The notes under the pieces are model-generated. The model was not told where the DNA came from. It worked only from the letters and a program-made list of their open reading frames with translations, and did not search any database. Both the position numbers and the translations under genes were made by a program. Shown here in pieces: positions 15,508 through 24,580 of a DNA stretch of 48,522 nucleotides (position 1 is the first letter of the stretch; every line of letters begins with the position of its first letter). The DNA comes from Clostridiales bacterium. Its GTDB lineage: Bacteria > Actinomycetota > Coriobacteriia > Anaerosomatales > SLCP01. The DNA is taken from assembly GCA_018333995.1 (NCBI GenBank), contig JAGXSG010000023.1, forward strand, positions 1 through 48,522, given 5' to 3'.

Positions 15508-15591
15508 CCATAGTCATCCGCCCCGCAAAGGCGTTCGTCTGTCAGCCGATCTCGCCCCGAACGGAGCGATCCTGCTTAGGCCGGACTATGG
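15508..15591 (-). promoter_or_regulatory. Structured leader RNA before the sulfur-uptake operon
   Basis: On the minus strand the leader contains CCATAGTC (15591-15584) and, 68 nt later, its exact complement GACTATGG (15515-15508), whose last two G are the first bases of the GGAGG ribosome-binding site. Enclosed are a strong hairpin (GATC-GCTCC, loop GTTC, GGGGC-GA-GATC) and a smaller one (CGCC, TTTG, then GGGGCG). A closed three-way junction touching the ribosome-binding site fits a translational riboswitch or attenuator. I compared it by eye with the SAM-I, SAM-IV and T-box cores and found no convincing match. The rest of the 400-bp gap (15498-15897) holds the divergent promoters and no gene. 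Confidence 0.4.
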
Positions 15592-15764
15592 GTGCGGCGC
15601 AACCCACCATCAACTACGACTAAGGTGCGGAAATTGTGCGGAGCGAACTGCCGAGGTACTACCGTCATCACGCAAGAGGCGCCGTGGACAAACGTTTCCC
15701 CTGCTCAGCGCCTGTCGCGAGGCATTCTCTGAACCGGTGGCACAACATGCGGATGTGGCAAGAT

Positions 15765-15783
15765 GCGCACTCGAATAGTGCGC
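15765..15783. promoter_or_regulatory. Perfect inverted repeat in the divergent sulfur-gene control region
   Basis: GCGCACT (15765-15771) and AGTGCGC (15777-15783) form a perfect 7-bp inverted repeat with a 5-nt centre. It lies 115 bp before the cystathionine-type gene and about 270 bp before the importer operon, which is transcribed the other way. Such symmetry suits a dimeric repressor or activator site. TACAAT at 15840-15845, downstream of it, is a possible -10 box for the rightward gene. Confidence 0.35.
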
Positions 15784-15897
15784 GATCGAGTGACCGCGGT
15801 ACCCTTTGCGCGACCCTCCCTATCCGATGCTCGACAGGTTACAATCTCCACTCGCCGTTGTGCTGCACACATCGCCCGCGAGCCCGAGGAGCCACCC

Positions 15898-17040
15898 ATG
15901 AAGTTCGAGACACTCGCCATCCATGCCGGACAGGGCCCCGACCCCGCCTACGGCGCGGTCATGCCGCCGATCTACCAGACCTCGACGTTCGCCTTCAAGG
16001 GATTCGACACGCCCGGCGAGTTCGACTACACCCGCTCCGGCAACCCCACCCGCAAGCAGCTCGAGGACTGTCTTTCGGCGCTCGAGGGCGGGACGAAGGG
16101 GTTCGTCTTCTCCACCGGCATGGCGGCGATCGCCACCGCGCTGTGGAGCTTTGATGCCGGCGACCATCTGATCGTGCACGACGATCTGTACGGCGGCACG
16201 TACCGGCTACTGACCTCGGTCGTGGCCGAGAAGGGCATCGAGGTCGACTTCGTGAACTTGCGCGACATCGCGGCGGTCGAAGCAGCGGTCGCGCCCCACA
16301 CCAAGGCGATTTGGATCGAGACTCCGACAAACCCGCTCATGAATCTCGTCGACCTCGCCAAGATCGCCGCTTTCGCCAAGTCGCGCAACATTTTGACGAT
16401 CTGCGACAACACGTTCCTGTCGCCGTACTTCCAGCGCCCTCTCGAACTCGGCATCGACATGGTGATGCACTCCACCACGAAGTACATCAACGGACACTCA
16501 GACGTCGTCGGTGGCGCGCTCATCGTCAACAGCGAGGCGCTCGCTGAAAAGATCGGGTTCCTGCAAAACGCGCTCGGTGCCGCGCAGGCGCCCTTCGACT
16601 GTTTCCTCGTACTGCGCGGAGTCAAGACGCTCGCGGTGCGGATGGAAGTCCACAACCGTAACGCGCTCGCGCTCGCCCGCTGGCTCGAATCCCATCCAAA
16701 GATCGCTCAGGTACTGCACCCGGGCCTCGAAAGCCACCCGCAGCACGAGCTCGCCCTGCGCCAAGCGACCGGTTTCGGGGGCACGTTCTCTTTCAGGATC
16801 AAGGGCGGGCAGGACGAAGCTCGCCGTTTCCTTGAGGCGTGCGAGTTGTTCGTTCTCGCCGAGTCCCTCGGCGGCGTGGAATCGCTCATCGAGCAGCCGT
16901 ACACAATGACGCATGTGTCGATGCCCGAGGACGTACGCCGTACTATCGGCATCACCGAAGACCTGATCCGTGTCTCGGTGGGCATCGAGCACATCGACGA
17001 CCTCATCGCGGACGTGGAGCGCGCGCTCGCAGCAATCTGA
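15898..17040 (+). CDS. Trans-sulfuration PLP enzyme (cystathionine gamma-synthase / beta- or gamma-lyase family)
   Basis: A 380-residue Cys/Met-metabolism PLP enzyme. The PLP lysine is K195 in HSTTKYINGHSDV, D170 (CDNT) contacts the pyridine nitrogen, Y44/R46 (DYTRSGNPT) reach the neighbouring subunit's phosphate, and STGMAAI is the phosphate loop. SLGGVESLIEQPYTMTH near the C-terminus is typical of the family. Sequence alone does not separate cystathionine gamma-synthase, cystathionine beta- or gamma-lyase and methionine gamma-lyase. ATG 15898 is chosen over upstream starts because MKFETLAIHAG is the family opening and GAGGAG precedes it. It is divergent from the importer/cysK operon and likely connects cysteine and methionine pools. 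Confidence 0.92.
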   Translation: MKFETLAIHAGQGPDPAYGAVMPPIYQTSTFAFKGFDTPGEFDYTRSGNPTRKQLEDCLSALEGGTKGFVFSTGMAAIATALWSFDAGDHLIVHDDLYGGTYRLLTSVVAEKGIEVDFVNLRDIAAVEAAVAPHTKAIWIETPTNPLMNLVDLAKIAAFAKSRNILTICDNTFLSPYFQRPLELGIDMVMHSTTKYINGHSDVVGGALIVNSEALAEKIGFLQNALGAAQAPFDCFLVLRGVKTLAVRMEVHNRNALALARWLESHPKIAQVLHPGLESHPQHELALRQATGFGGTFSFRIKGGQDEARRFLEACELFVLAESLGGVESLIEQPYTMTHVSMPEDVRRTIGITEDLIRVSVGIEHIDDLIADVERALAAI

Positions 17041-17242
17041 CGGTTGAGCAGGCTGTCCGAGCGCCGAGCTCTCGTCGGTTAACGGATTGGTGGGGCGATG
17101 ATGACGAGCACGGCGGAAGTCGTCCGGGAATCCTGGTCGGGGCGATGGTACTCTCTGTCATGGAACGGTCGTGCGGCCCGCCCGCGCCGGTACCCGCTCA
17201 ACTCGCACGCAGCGAGCGTCACTGAAGAGAGGAATCGCCGAG

Positions 17243-17791
17243 ATGCGCAGTGATATCGTGCTAACCCTGACGGGTCCTGACCGCGTCGGTATCGTCGAAG
17301 AGGTGACCGGGGTCCTGCTCGGTATCGAAGGGAACGTCGGCACGGGACGGATGGCGCGTCTGGGCGGGGAGTTCGCGATGCTCCTGCTCGTCTCGCTTCC
17401 CGCCGCCAACGTGTCTCAGATCGATGCGGCGTTCACCTCTCTCGCGCACGAAGGCTACAAGATCACCTTTGGAGAGACCGCGGCGGCGGCAAAGGCTTCA
17501 CCGGCGGCTTTCGACGTGTATCGGATCGACGTGCGCGGGGCAGACCACGAGGGCATCATCCACGAGATTGCCCGCGAACTCTCCCGGCTCGGCATCAACA
17601 TCGAGTCCGCCGAGACGGGCACGGTGGAGGCGCCGGTCACGGGCGTGCCGCTCTTCTTCATGAAGACGCTCGTCCACGTTCCGGCCCAACTCGCCGAAGC
17701 CGAGTGGATGGCCGCACTCGATGAGGCCGCACGCGCCTCCGGCCTCGATATCGACATCTCCTTCGAGCCGGCGGCGGACCCTGGCTCTTAG
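17243..17791 (+). CDS. Tandem ACT-domain protein (GcvR-like)
   Basis: A 182-residue protein made of two ACT domains: residues 1-80 (SDIVLTLTGPDRVGIVEEVT) and about 93-175 (YRIDVRGADHEGIIHEIARE, then LSRLGINIESAETG). ACT domains bind amino acids; stand-alone tandem ACT proteins such as GcvR act as ligand-sensing partners of transcription regulators or enzymes. No DNA-binding domain is present. ATG 17243 with AGAGGA upstream is preferred to earlier in-frame starts. It follows the PLP enzyme by 200 bp on the same strand, so a role in sensing a sulfur amino acid is possible but unproven. Confidence 0.85.
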   Translation: MRSDIVLTLTGPDRVGIVEEVTGVLLGIEGNVGTGRMARLGGEFAMLLLVSLPAANVSQIDAAFTSLAHEGYKITFGETAAAAKASPAAFDVYRIDVRGADHEGIIHEIARELSRLGINIESAETGTVEAPVTGVPLFFMKTLVHVPAQLAEAEWMAALDEAARASGLDIDISFEPAADPGS

Positions 17792-17919
17792 CGGGTCAGC
17801 GGTTCGAACACGAGAACCTCGTCGCCCCCGGCGTTGGAGAGCGCCAGCCGCTCAGCGGTCACCTCGTAGGATGTCGCCTCAGCCAGGAGCCGGAAGTACG
17901 ACGTTCCCGTGGCTCGCAC
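17788..17919 (-). pseudogene. META-domain (HslJ-like) gene remnant
   Basis: On the minus strand a 43-codon frame from GTG 17919 to TAA 17788 reads SYFRLLAEATSYEVTAERLA and ends DEVLVFEPLTR. This matches the last 35 or so residues of META-domain lipoproteins (pattern: L, aromatic-Y-x-V-x-x-x-x-L-x-L, then L-V-F). An in-frame TGA lies just upstream of the GTG and nothing of the N-terminal part remains. Its stop codon overlaps the stop of the convergent ACT-domain gene. I read it as the 3' end of a deleted gene. Confidence 0.5.
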
Positions 17920-18053
17920 GGTTCACGCTCCCTAGGTGAACTTCTTGCGCAACCGCGCGACTGGACCGATACTAATCTAAGATAAGGAATTCGTTCGTAT
18001 ACTCCCAAACGACACCATCCCTCTTGCGAGATGACCCGTGAAGGAGGAACACC

Positions 18054-18287
18054 GTGCGACTCGACGCGTCCGACATAGACCCTCACGACAGCAAGCCCGT
18101 GCATATTCGTCTCGACCTGATCAGCCGCACCGGCGGCTCCGGGCTGTGGTGGGTCGCACAGCAGTTCGAGGACGGCACTCGGAAGCCAGAAGGGATGTTC
18201 ACCGAATTCGATGCCGCACGCGCCCTCGCCACCGAACTCGCTGCATCGCTCGGAATCCCGATCATCGAGAAGGACTTCGCTTCCTGA
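18054..18287 (+). CDS. Small conserved-looking hypothetical protein
   Basis: A 77-residue soluble protein starting with GTG, with GGAGG 7 nt in front, so translation is likely. It contains a central segment GGSGLWWVAQQFEDGTRKPE and a helical C-terminus (FDAARALATELAASLGI). No cysteines, membrane segment or signal peptide. I do not recognise the family. TATACT at 17998-18003 could be its -10 box, but no clear -35 box is seen. It stands alone between the META remnant and the convergent purB. Confidence 0.6.
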   Translation: MRLDASDIDPHDSKPVHIRLDLISRTGGSGLWWVAQQFEDGTRKPEGMFTEFDAARALATELAASLGIPIIEKDFAS

Positions 18288-18315
18288 GTCGGCCCGTCGT
18301 GCGAGACGCCCTCGG

Positions 18316-19659
18316 CTAGAACTCGCACCCCCCGAGCCGCTCGAAGACCACATCGACGCGGCGAAGGAAGGTGCGCGGGTCGAAGAGCTCGTCCAACCGG
18401 TCTTCGGTAAGTGCGCATCTCGAATCGGCTTCGAGGCGCTCACGGAAGGTGGCACCGGGACGCGCCTGCTGAATGTCGTCCCACACGCGCATCGCGTTAC
18501 CCTGCACGATCGCGTAGGCGTCCTCGCGCGTCATGCCGGTATCGACGAGCGCGAGCAAGACGCGGCTGCTGTAGATTAGCCCACGCGTCGCCTCGAGGTT
18601 CGCCCGCATACGCTCAGGGTAGAGCACGAGCCCATCGAGCACCCACGCAAGCTTGTCGAGAAGGTAGTCGAGCGCGATCGTCGAGCCGCTGAGGACCACA
18701 CGCTCCGCGCTTGAGTGACTGATATCGCGCTCGTGCCACAGCGCGACGTTGTCGAATCCAACCTGCGCGCCCGCCTTCACGACCCTCGCGAGCCCGCAAA
18801 TTCTCTCGGCGGTAATGGGATTGCGCTTGTGCGGCATCGCACTCGAGCCCTTCTGTCCGCTTGTGAAGGGCTCCTCGGCTTCGAGCGTTTCACTCTTCTG
18901 GAGGGCGCGGACCTCGGTCGCGATCTCCTCGGCGGTGGCCGCGAGGGTTGCCAGCACCGCGAGAAATTGCGCGTGCCGATCGCGTGGAATGACCTGTGTC
19001 GAGAGCGGCTCGGGCGTGAGGCCGAGACGCTCGCACACGTACGCTTCCACGAACGGGTCGATGGTGCTGTAGGAGCCCACCGCTCCCGAGATCGCGCCAA
19101 CCGCGACGACCTCGCGGGTGCGCTCGAGCCGATCGAGCGCTCGGCGCATCGCCCAGGCCCAACGCGCGAACTTCATGCCCATCGTCATCGGCTCCGCGTG
19201 AATGCCGTGGGTGCGGCCTACGCAGAGCATCTCTCGCGTTTCAAACGCACGGCGCTTGCAGACTTCGCCCACCCGTCTGACGTCATCGATGAGGATGTCT
19301 AGCGCTTGCGTCATCTGAAAGCAAAGCGCGGTGTCGCCAAGATCGCTTGAGGTCATCCCATAGTGGACCCAGCGGCTCGGTTTGGGGTCACCTTCGCTGA
19401 TATCCGCGTCGATGTTCTCGGCCATGGCGGTGAGAAACGCGATGACGTCGTGGTTGGTGGTGCTCTCTATCTCGTCGATCCGCTCGATCGAAAAAGCGGC
19501 GGTCGCGCGAATGTGTGCGGCGTCCTTGGCGGTGATACCGATCTCGCCGAGCGCCGCCTGGGCCTCGCACGCGAGAAGTTCGATCTCCTTCCAGATCTCG
19601 AACTTGTTCTCGAACTCCCAGATGCGGGCCATCTCGGGGCGTGAGTAGCGAGGGATCAT
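18316..19659 (-). CDS. purB: Adenylosuccinate lyase
   Basis: A 447-residue fumarase-superfamily lyase acting twice in purine synthesis: it splits SAICAR and adenylosuccinate, releasing fumarate. Signature GSSAMPHKRNPI holds the mobile catalytic loop; HYGMTSSDLGDTAL and VGRTHGIHAEP supply the other active-site regions with the conserved histidines. The opening MIPRYSRPEMARIWE is the usual PurB N-terminus, so ATG 19659 with GGAAGG upstream is the start; 15 further residues could be read from an upstream codon but do not fit the family. Monocistronic as far as can be seen, about 90 bp downstream of an unknown gene on the same strand. Confidence 0.96.
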   Translation of the reverse strand: MIPRYSRPEMARIWEFENKFEIWKEIELLACEAQAALGEIGITAKDAAHIRATAAFSIERIDEIESTTNHDVIAFLTAMAENIDADISEGDPKPSRWVHYGMTSSDLGDTALCFQMTQALDILIDDVRRVGEVCKRRAFETREMLCVGRTHGIHAEPMTMGMKFARWAWAMRRALDRLERTREVVAVGAISGAVGSYSTIDPFVEAYVCERLGLTPEPLSTQVIPRDRHAQFLAVLATLAATAEEIATEVRALQKSETLEAEEPFTSGQKGSSAMPHKRNPITAERICGLARVVKAGAQVGFDNVALWHERDISHSSAERVVLSGSTIALDYLLDKLAWVLDGLVLYPERMRANLEATRGLIYSSRVLLALVDTGMTREDAYAIVQGNAMRVWDDIQQARPGATFRERLEADSRCALTEDRLDELFDPRTFLRRVDVVFERLGGCEF

Positions 19660-19752
19660 CGGCGGAAACCTTCCGGCGCTCGGGGATGCATGACATCGAA
19701 CCAAACCGCCGTGCGCGGCTCACTCGTATTATCGCCGAGACGCCGCCGCCGG

Positions 19753-20430
19753 TCATCCCGTCCAGATAACCGCGCTCTTCGCTCTAGCGACAGGCGCGAC
19801 GCTGACTGCCGCCAACGCGGACGCTGGCGTCGATCCCAATCCCTTCAGGGGCTCCCCGAAGATGTCGGCGACCTCGCCGTACATCGTTTCGGCGTACTCC
19901 TGGTGCCAGTCATCGAGCGAGAGGTAGAACAGCGGCGAGAAGGCGAGTCCCATAGCGGCAACAAGCTCGACGATGACGGGCAGCAGCGTGACGCGCGCAA
20001 ACAGCAGGTCGATGATTACCGGGTTGAGGTAGTCGCCCTCATGGAAGGGCATCCACATGTGCGTGAGCCCGTCCACACGCACGACGATGTCGTAGCAGTG
20101 ATTGCCCTCGCCCAGCAAGACGATGGTGTAGTGCCCATCCGGATCCTCGCACTCCCTCTCCCAGCCATGACCCGCCCGTTCGAGAGCCCAGATGCCAGCG
20201 AGTGTCTCGAAGTCCGTCGGCATCGTGAGAGGGCATCTCGGCAGTTCTCTAATCGACTCGCGGATGTTAGCGGCGTACGTGAGATGCTTCTCGCAGATGG
20301 CGTCCCGGGCGAGCGTCATCGCAAGACTCGCCTCAAACCACGAGGCCGAGTTGATGACCGTACGGAGAAGGTCCGGGTCATTGTGATAGTGCGCGCGAAT
20401 CGCGCCGATCAGTCGTGTGAGCGGTTGCAC
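19753..20430 (-). CDS. Hypothetical protein between carB and purB
   Basis: A 225-residue protein that I do not recognise. The N-terminal 75 residues are helical and end in IRESIRELPRCPLTMPTDFE; a middle region has charged turns (GHYTIVLLGEGNHCYDIVVR); a more hydrophobic stretch (IIDLLFARVTLLPVIVELVA) could be a buried helix or one membrane segment. The Ala/Val-rich C-terminus looks disordered. The order of these blocks recalls thymidylate-synthase-like proteins faintly, but I would not assign it. The GTG start has no strong ribosome-binding site. It lies between carB and purB on the same strand and may be cotranscribed with either. Confidence 0.6.
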   Translation of the reverse strand: MQPLTRLIGAIRAHYHNDPDLLRTVINSASWFEASLAMTLARDAICEKHLTYAANIRESIRELPRCPLTMPTDFETLAGIWALERAGHGWERECEDPDGHYTIVLLGEGNHCYDIVVRVDGLTHMWMPFHEGDYLNPVIIDLLFARVTLLPVIVELVAAMGLAFSPLFYLSLDDWHQEYAETMYGEVADIFGEPLKGLGSTPASALAAVSVAPVARAKSAVIWTG

Positions 20431-20567
20431 AGTTCACTCATTCGGTCGTGTCGGTTCCGCGTGGGAAGTATCGACACGCTTCGCGCCGATGATGAACGCA
20501 CGCGATGAACGGCGGCCAGCGCGAACCAGCGAGCCGCCTCCGCACCGCAGGGCGACGGCGCCGGAGT

Positions 20568-23500
20568 CTACTCGATATCTGCGTGGTACGCCTGGAGCGA
20601 GCGCACGCCGTCGCGGGACTCTCTGTAGGCAGCAATGCCCGTCGCCGCCGCAAGGGCTGCCGCGGTGGTGGTGATGTAGGGCACTCGGTGGCGGATCGCC
20701 GCCTTGCGGATGTACGAGTCGTCAAACTCGCTTGATTTGCCCGCCGGCGTGTTCACGACGAGTTGAATGTCGCCGTTCTTAATCGCGTCTTCGATGTTTG
20801 GGCGTCCCTCGTGCACCTTCAGGATCGGCTCGGCGAAGATTCCATGCTCGCCGAGGAACGCCGCGGTTCCACCGGTCGCCCGGATGGAGAATCCTAGCGC
20901 GGAGAACTCCCGCGCAGCGGGAAGCACGAGTTCGCGGTCTCGCTCGGCAACGGTGATCAGAACGGTCCCTGTGTCCGGCAGGTGCTGTCCGGCGGCCTCC
21001 TGCGCTTTGTGGAACGCGAGCCCAAACGAACTCGCCAAGCCGAGCACCTCTCCGGTCGAACGCATCTCGGGCCCGAGCACTGGATCGACCTCGGGGAACA
21101 TGTTGAACGGGAACACCGACTCCTTGACTCCAAAGTGCGGCACTTCTCGCTTGACAAGCCCGAGACTGCCGAGCGGCTCACCCAACACGACGCGCGTCGC
21201 GAGCCCAGCCATCTGCACATCGCATACTTTTGAGACGAGGGGCACGGTGCGCGACGCCCGCGGGTTCGCCTCAAGCACGTACACGGTGTCTTCAGATATC
21301 GCGAACTGCACGTTCATGAGACCTACCACGCCGAGTTCTATGGCGATTCTTCGCGTGTGCTCCTCGATGGTTGCCAGGTGCTCTTCTGCAATTGAGACCG
21401 GCGGGATCACGCACGCCGAGTCACCCGAGTGCACGCCCGCGTACTCGATGTGCTGCATGACGGCGGGAACGAAGGCGTCCGTGCCGTCGCAGATCGCATC
21501 CGCTTCGCACTCGAGCGCGTTTTCAAGAAACGAGTCGATCAAGACCGGCCGCTCGGGCGCAAGCATCGCCGCGGCGGCCATGTAGCGAGCGAGCATCTCC
21601 TCGTCGTGTACGATCTCCATACCTCGGCCACCAAGAACGTAGCTCGGTCGCACCATCACCGGGTAGCCGATCTGGCGGGCCACCTCTCGCGCGTCTTCAA
21701 ACGTCGAGGCCATCCCTGAGGCTGGCATCGGAATACCGAGGCGCTCCATGATCTCTGAGAAACGGTCGCGGTCCTCGGCAAGGTCAATCGTCTCGGGAGA
21801 GGTGCCGACGATCGGCACACCGGCCGCCTCAAGCTCTCGCGCGATGTTAAGCGGTGTCTGACCGCCAAACTGCACGATGACGCCCTCGGGCCGCTCCTTC
21901 TCGTAGATCGCGAGCACGTCTTCGACGGTGAGCGGCTCGAAGTAGAGCTTGTCGGAGGTGTCGAAGTCGGTCGAGACTGTCTCGGGGTTGCAGTTGACCA
22001 TGATCGTCTCAAAGCCAGCTTCGCGAAGCGCGTATGCCGCATGCACGCAGCAGTAATCGAACTCGATGCCCTGGCCGATACGATTGGGGCCTCCGCCAAG
22101 CACCATCATCTTACGCCTGCCGCTCACCGGCACCGTGTCGGGCGCGTTGTATGTCGAGTAGTAGTACGCCGCTTCGGCCACGCCGGACACCGGAACCGGT
22201 TCGTAACCGTGCACGACACCCAGGCCGATGCGCCGCCTGCGAATCTCGGCTTCCGGCGTGCCGAGCAGGCGCGCGAGGTACGCGTCGGCAAAGCCGTCTC
22301 GCTTCGCGCGCGCGAGGAGATCGCCTGGAAGCTCCTCTCCCGCTCGCCCGCCCTCGCCACGCACGCCACCAGCACTCGCGTAAGAAAGCACCTCTTCCTC
22401 GAGCGCGACGAGCTCAGCCATCTGCTCGATAAACCACCGCTTGATCTGAGTGCGCGCGTAAAGCTCGTCTACGCTCGCACCCTGCCTGATCGCCTCGTAC
22501 ATGATGAACTGCCGCTCACTCGATGGTTCCGCGAGCAGCCCCATGAGATCCGCAAGGGGCCGCTCGGCAAAGTCACGCGCAAAACCGAGTCCGTAGCGGC
22601 CGATCTCCAGCGATCGCACCGCCTTTTGGAATGCCTCCTTGTAGTGTTTGCCGATCGACATCGCCTCACCCACCGCACGCATCTGCGTGCCGAGCTTGTC
22701 GATGGCGCCCGGAAACTTCTCAAACGCCCAGCGGGCGAACTTCACGACAACGTATTCGCCACTCGGCTCATAGCTGTCGAGAGTGCCGCCGCGCCAGTAA
22801 GGGAACTCGGCGAGCGAAAGCCCAGCGGCGAGGTTCGCGCTCACGTAGGCGATCGGGAAGCCGGTTGCCTTGCTCGCGAGCGCAGAGGAGCGCGACGTGC
22901 GGGGGTTGATCTCGATGACGACGATACGCCCGGTCTCGGGATCGTGCGCGAACTGCACGTTCGTCCCGCCCACAACCTCGATCTCCTCAACGATGTCGTA
23001 GGCATGCTTCTGCAGCCGGGCCTGGACATCGGGCGCTATTGTGAGCATTGGCGCCGTGCAGAAGCTGTCACCGGTATGTGTCCCCATCGGATCGACGTTC
23101 TCGATAAAGCAAACGGTGATGAGACGTCCATCGGCGTCGCGAACGATCTCAAGCTCGAGCTCTTCCCACCCGAGCACCGACTCTTCGACAAGCACCTGCC
23201 CCACCATCGAGGCCTGGATACCGCGCGCGACGACGGTGCGCAGCTCCTCGATGTTGTAGACGAGCCCGCCGCCGGTGCCGCCCATCGTATACGCGGGACG
23301 GATGACCACGGGGTAGCCAAGGTCTGCGGCGATCTTTTCGGCCTCCTGTACCGAGTGGCAGACCTCACTCCTCGCGCACTCCACGCCGAGGATCTCCATC
23401 GCCTTTTTGAACTCCAGGCGGTCCTCCCCGCGCTCGATCGCGTCGATGTTCACGCCGATGATCTCGACCCCGTGCTCGTCGAGCAAGCCCGCACGCTTGA

Positions 23501-23804
23501 GCGCGGATGAGAGGTTGAGCGCCGACTGCCCCCCGAGATTGGGAAGGAGCGCGTCAGGCCTGGAGGCGGCGATAACCGCGGCGACAGAATCGAGATTGAG
23601 CGGCTCGATGTAGGTCTCATCGGCCATGACGGGGTCGGTCATGATGGTCGCTGGGTTCGAGTTGACAAGTACGATGCGATAACCGAGGCGGCGCAGAGCC
23701 TTGCACGCCTGGGTGCCCGAGTAGTCGAACTCTGCGGCTTGGCCGATGACGATTGGGCCTGAGCCGATGATCATGACGGTGCGGATATCGTCGCGTCTAG
23801 GCAT
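20568..23804 (-). CDS. carB: Carbamoyl-phosphate synthase large subunit
   Basis: A 1078-residue, full-length large subunit. With the glutaminase CarA it makes carbamoyl phosphate for pyrimidine and arginine synthesis. Two homologous ATP-grasp halves are visible: the first (about 1-400) starts MIIGSGPIVIGQAAEFDYSG and contains PAYTMGGTGGGLVYN; the second (about 550-930) starts VLGGGPNRIGQGIEFDYCC and contains PSYVLGGRGMEIVHD. A C-terminal MGS-like regulatory domain (about 940-1070) includes FSIRATGGTAAFLGEHGI. No carA is in this window; none lies between carB and hisF, which starts only 8 nt downstream. Intact by all visible motifs. Confidence 0.97.
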   Translation of the reverse strand: MPRRDDIRTVMIIGSGPIVIGQAAEFDYSGTQACKALRRLGYRIVLVNSNPATIMTDPVMADETYIEPLNLDSVAAVIAASRPDALLPNLGGQSALNLSSALKRAGLLDEHGVEIIGVNIDAIERGEDRLEFKKAMEILGVECARSEVCHSVQEAEKIAADLGYPVVIRPAYTMGGTGGGLVYNIEELRTVVARGIQASMVGQVLVEESVLGWEELELEIVRDADGRLITVCFIENVDPMGTHTGDSFCTAPMLTIAPDVQARLQKHAYDIVEEIEVVGGTNVQFAHDPETGRIVVIEINPRTSRSSALASKATGFPIAYVSANLAAGLSLAEFPYWRGGTLDSYEPSGEYVVVKFARWAFEKFPGAIDKLGTQMRAVGEAMSIGKHYKEAFQKAVRSLEIGRYGLGFARDFAERPLADLMGLLAEPSSERQFIMYEAIRQGASVDELYARTQIKRWFIEQMAELVALEEEVLSYASAGGVRGEGGRAGEELPGDLLARAKRDGFADAYLARLLGTPEAEIRRRRIGLGVVHGYEPVPVSGVAEAAYYYSTYNAPDTVPVSGRRKMMVLGGGPNRIGQGIEFDYCCVHAAYALREAGFETIMVNCNPETVSTDFDTSDKLYFEPLTVEDVLAIYEKERPEGVIVQFGGQTPLNIARELEAAGVPIVGTSPETIDLAEDRDRFSEIMERLGIPMPASGMASTFEDAREVARQIGYPVMVRPSYVLGGRGMEIVHDEEMLARYMAAAAMLAPERPVLIDSFLENALECEADAICDGTDAFVPAVMQHIEYAGVHSGDSACVIPPVSIAEEHLATIEEHTRRIAIELGVVGLMNVQFAISEDTVYVLEANPRASRTVPLVSKVCDVQMAGLATRVVLGEPLGSLGLVKREVPHFGVKESVFPFNMFPEVDPVLGPEMRSTGEVLGLASSFGLAFHKAQEAAGQHLPDTGTVLITVAERDRELVLPAAREFSALGFSIRATGGTAAFLGEHGIFAEPILKVHEGRPNIEDAIKNGDIQLVVNTPAGKSSEFDDSYIRKAAIRHRVPYITTTAAALAAATGIAAYRESRDGVRSLQAYHADIE

Positions 23805-23812
23805 GCATGCTC

Positions 23813-24580
23813 CTACCAGTTGACAGGAATGTCGCGGCTCGCGAGATACTCCTTGACTTCGCGGACGGAAAACGTACGGAAGTGAAACACGGACGCGGCG
23901 AGCAGCGCTGTCGCGTGACCCTCGGCCACACCTTCGTAGAAGTGCTCGAGCGTGCCGGCCCCGCCTGAAGCGATCACGGGAAGCGAGACCGCGTCCGCGA
24001 TCGCGCGGGTGAACTCCAGGTCATAGCCCGCAAGCGTGCCGTCACCGTCCATGCTCGTGGGAAGAAGCCCGCCAGCGCCAAGCGCTTCGCACCGCACCGC
24101 CCACTCGACGCAGTCAACTCCGGTACCAACCGTGCCGCCCGCGACGACCACCTCGAACCCGCTCGGCATCTCGGCGCTGCGACGGCCGTCGATGGCGACG
24201 ATGATCCGCTCGTTGCCGAACTTCTCGGCGGCCTCCGTCACGAACGCAGGGCGCTTCACCGCCGCGCTGTTGATGCTCACCTTGCTCACGCCGACATCGA
24301 AAAGCGCCTCGATATCGTCGAGCGTCGATATCCCGCCGCCTACCGTCAGTGGAACCCCGCCCAACACATCCGCAACGGCGCGGGCCCACTCAAGTCTCGT
24401 CGAGCGGTTCTCCAACGTAGCGGCGATATCGAGCATCGCCACCTCGTCGGCACCGGCCTCAGCGTAGAAACGCGCGTTGTCGACCGGATCGCCAGCGTCG
24501 CGCAAGTCGACAAAGTGCACCCCTTTGACGACGCGGCCGTCCTTCATGTCGAGGCACGGGATGATAGGCACAGGGTCCAC
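23813..24580 (-). CDS. hisF: Imidazole glycerol-phosphate synthase, cyclase subunit
   Basis: A 255-residue (beta-alpha)8-barrel that, with HisH, converts PRFAR to imidazole glycerol phosphate and AICAR in histidine synthesis. The catalytic aspartates are the D of IIPCLDMKDGRVVKG (near residue 11) and the D of LLPTSMDGDGT; the phosphate loops LTVGGGIST and VIASGGAGT are present. GTG 24580 is chosen because AAGGAG precedes it by 7 nt and it gives the family-typical N-terminus; an earlier GTG at 24622 would add 14 atypical residues. Its last codon is 8 nt from the carB start, so the two are cotranscribed. Other his genes are not in the window. Confidence 0.95.
   Translation of the reverse strand: MDPVPIIPCLDMKDGRVVKGVHFVDLRDAGDPVDNARFYAEAGADEVAMLDIAATLENRSTRLEWARAVADVLGGVPLTVGGGISTLDDIEALFDVGVSKVSINSAAVKRPAFVTEAAEKFGNERIIVAIDGRRSAEMPSGFEVVVAGGTVGTGVDCVEWAVRCEALGAGGLLPTSMDGDGTLAGYDLEFTRAIADAVSLPVIASGGAGTLEHFYEGVAEGHATALLAASVFHFRTFSVREVKEYLASRDIPVNW

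Noticed and set aside
15498-15660. SAM riboswitch or T-box in front of the sulfur importer
   Set aside because: The conserved SAM-I/SAM-IV core and the T-box AGGGTGG-type motif are not present; only a generic structured leader can be supported.
22041-23510. A 489-codon open frame antisense to carB
   Set aside because: The opposite strand encodes an intact, highly conserved CarB; the antisense product has no recognisable feature.
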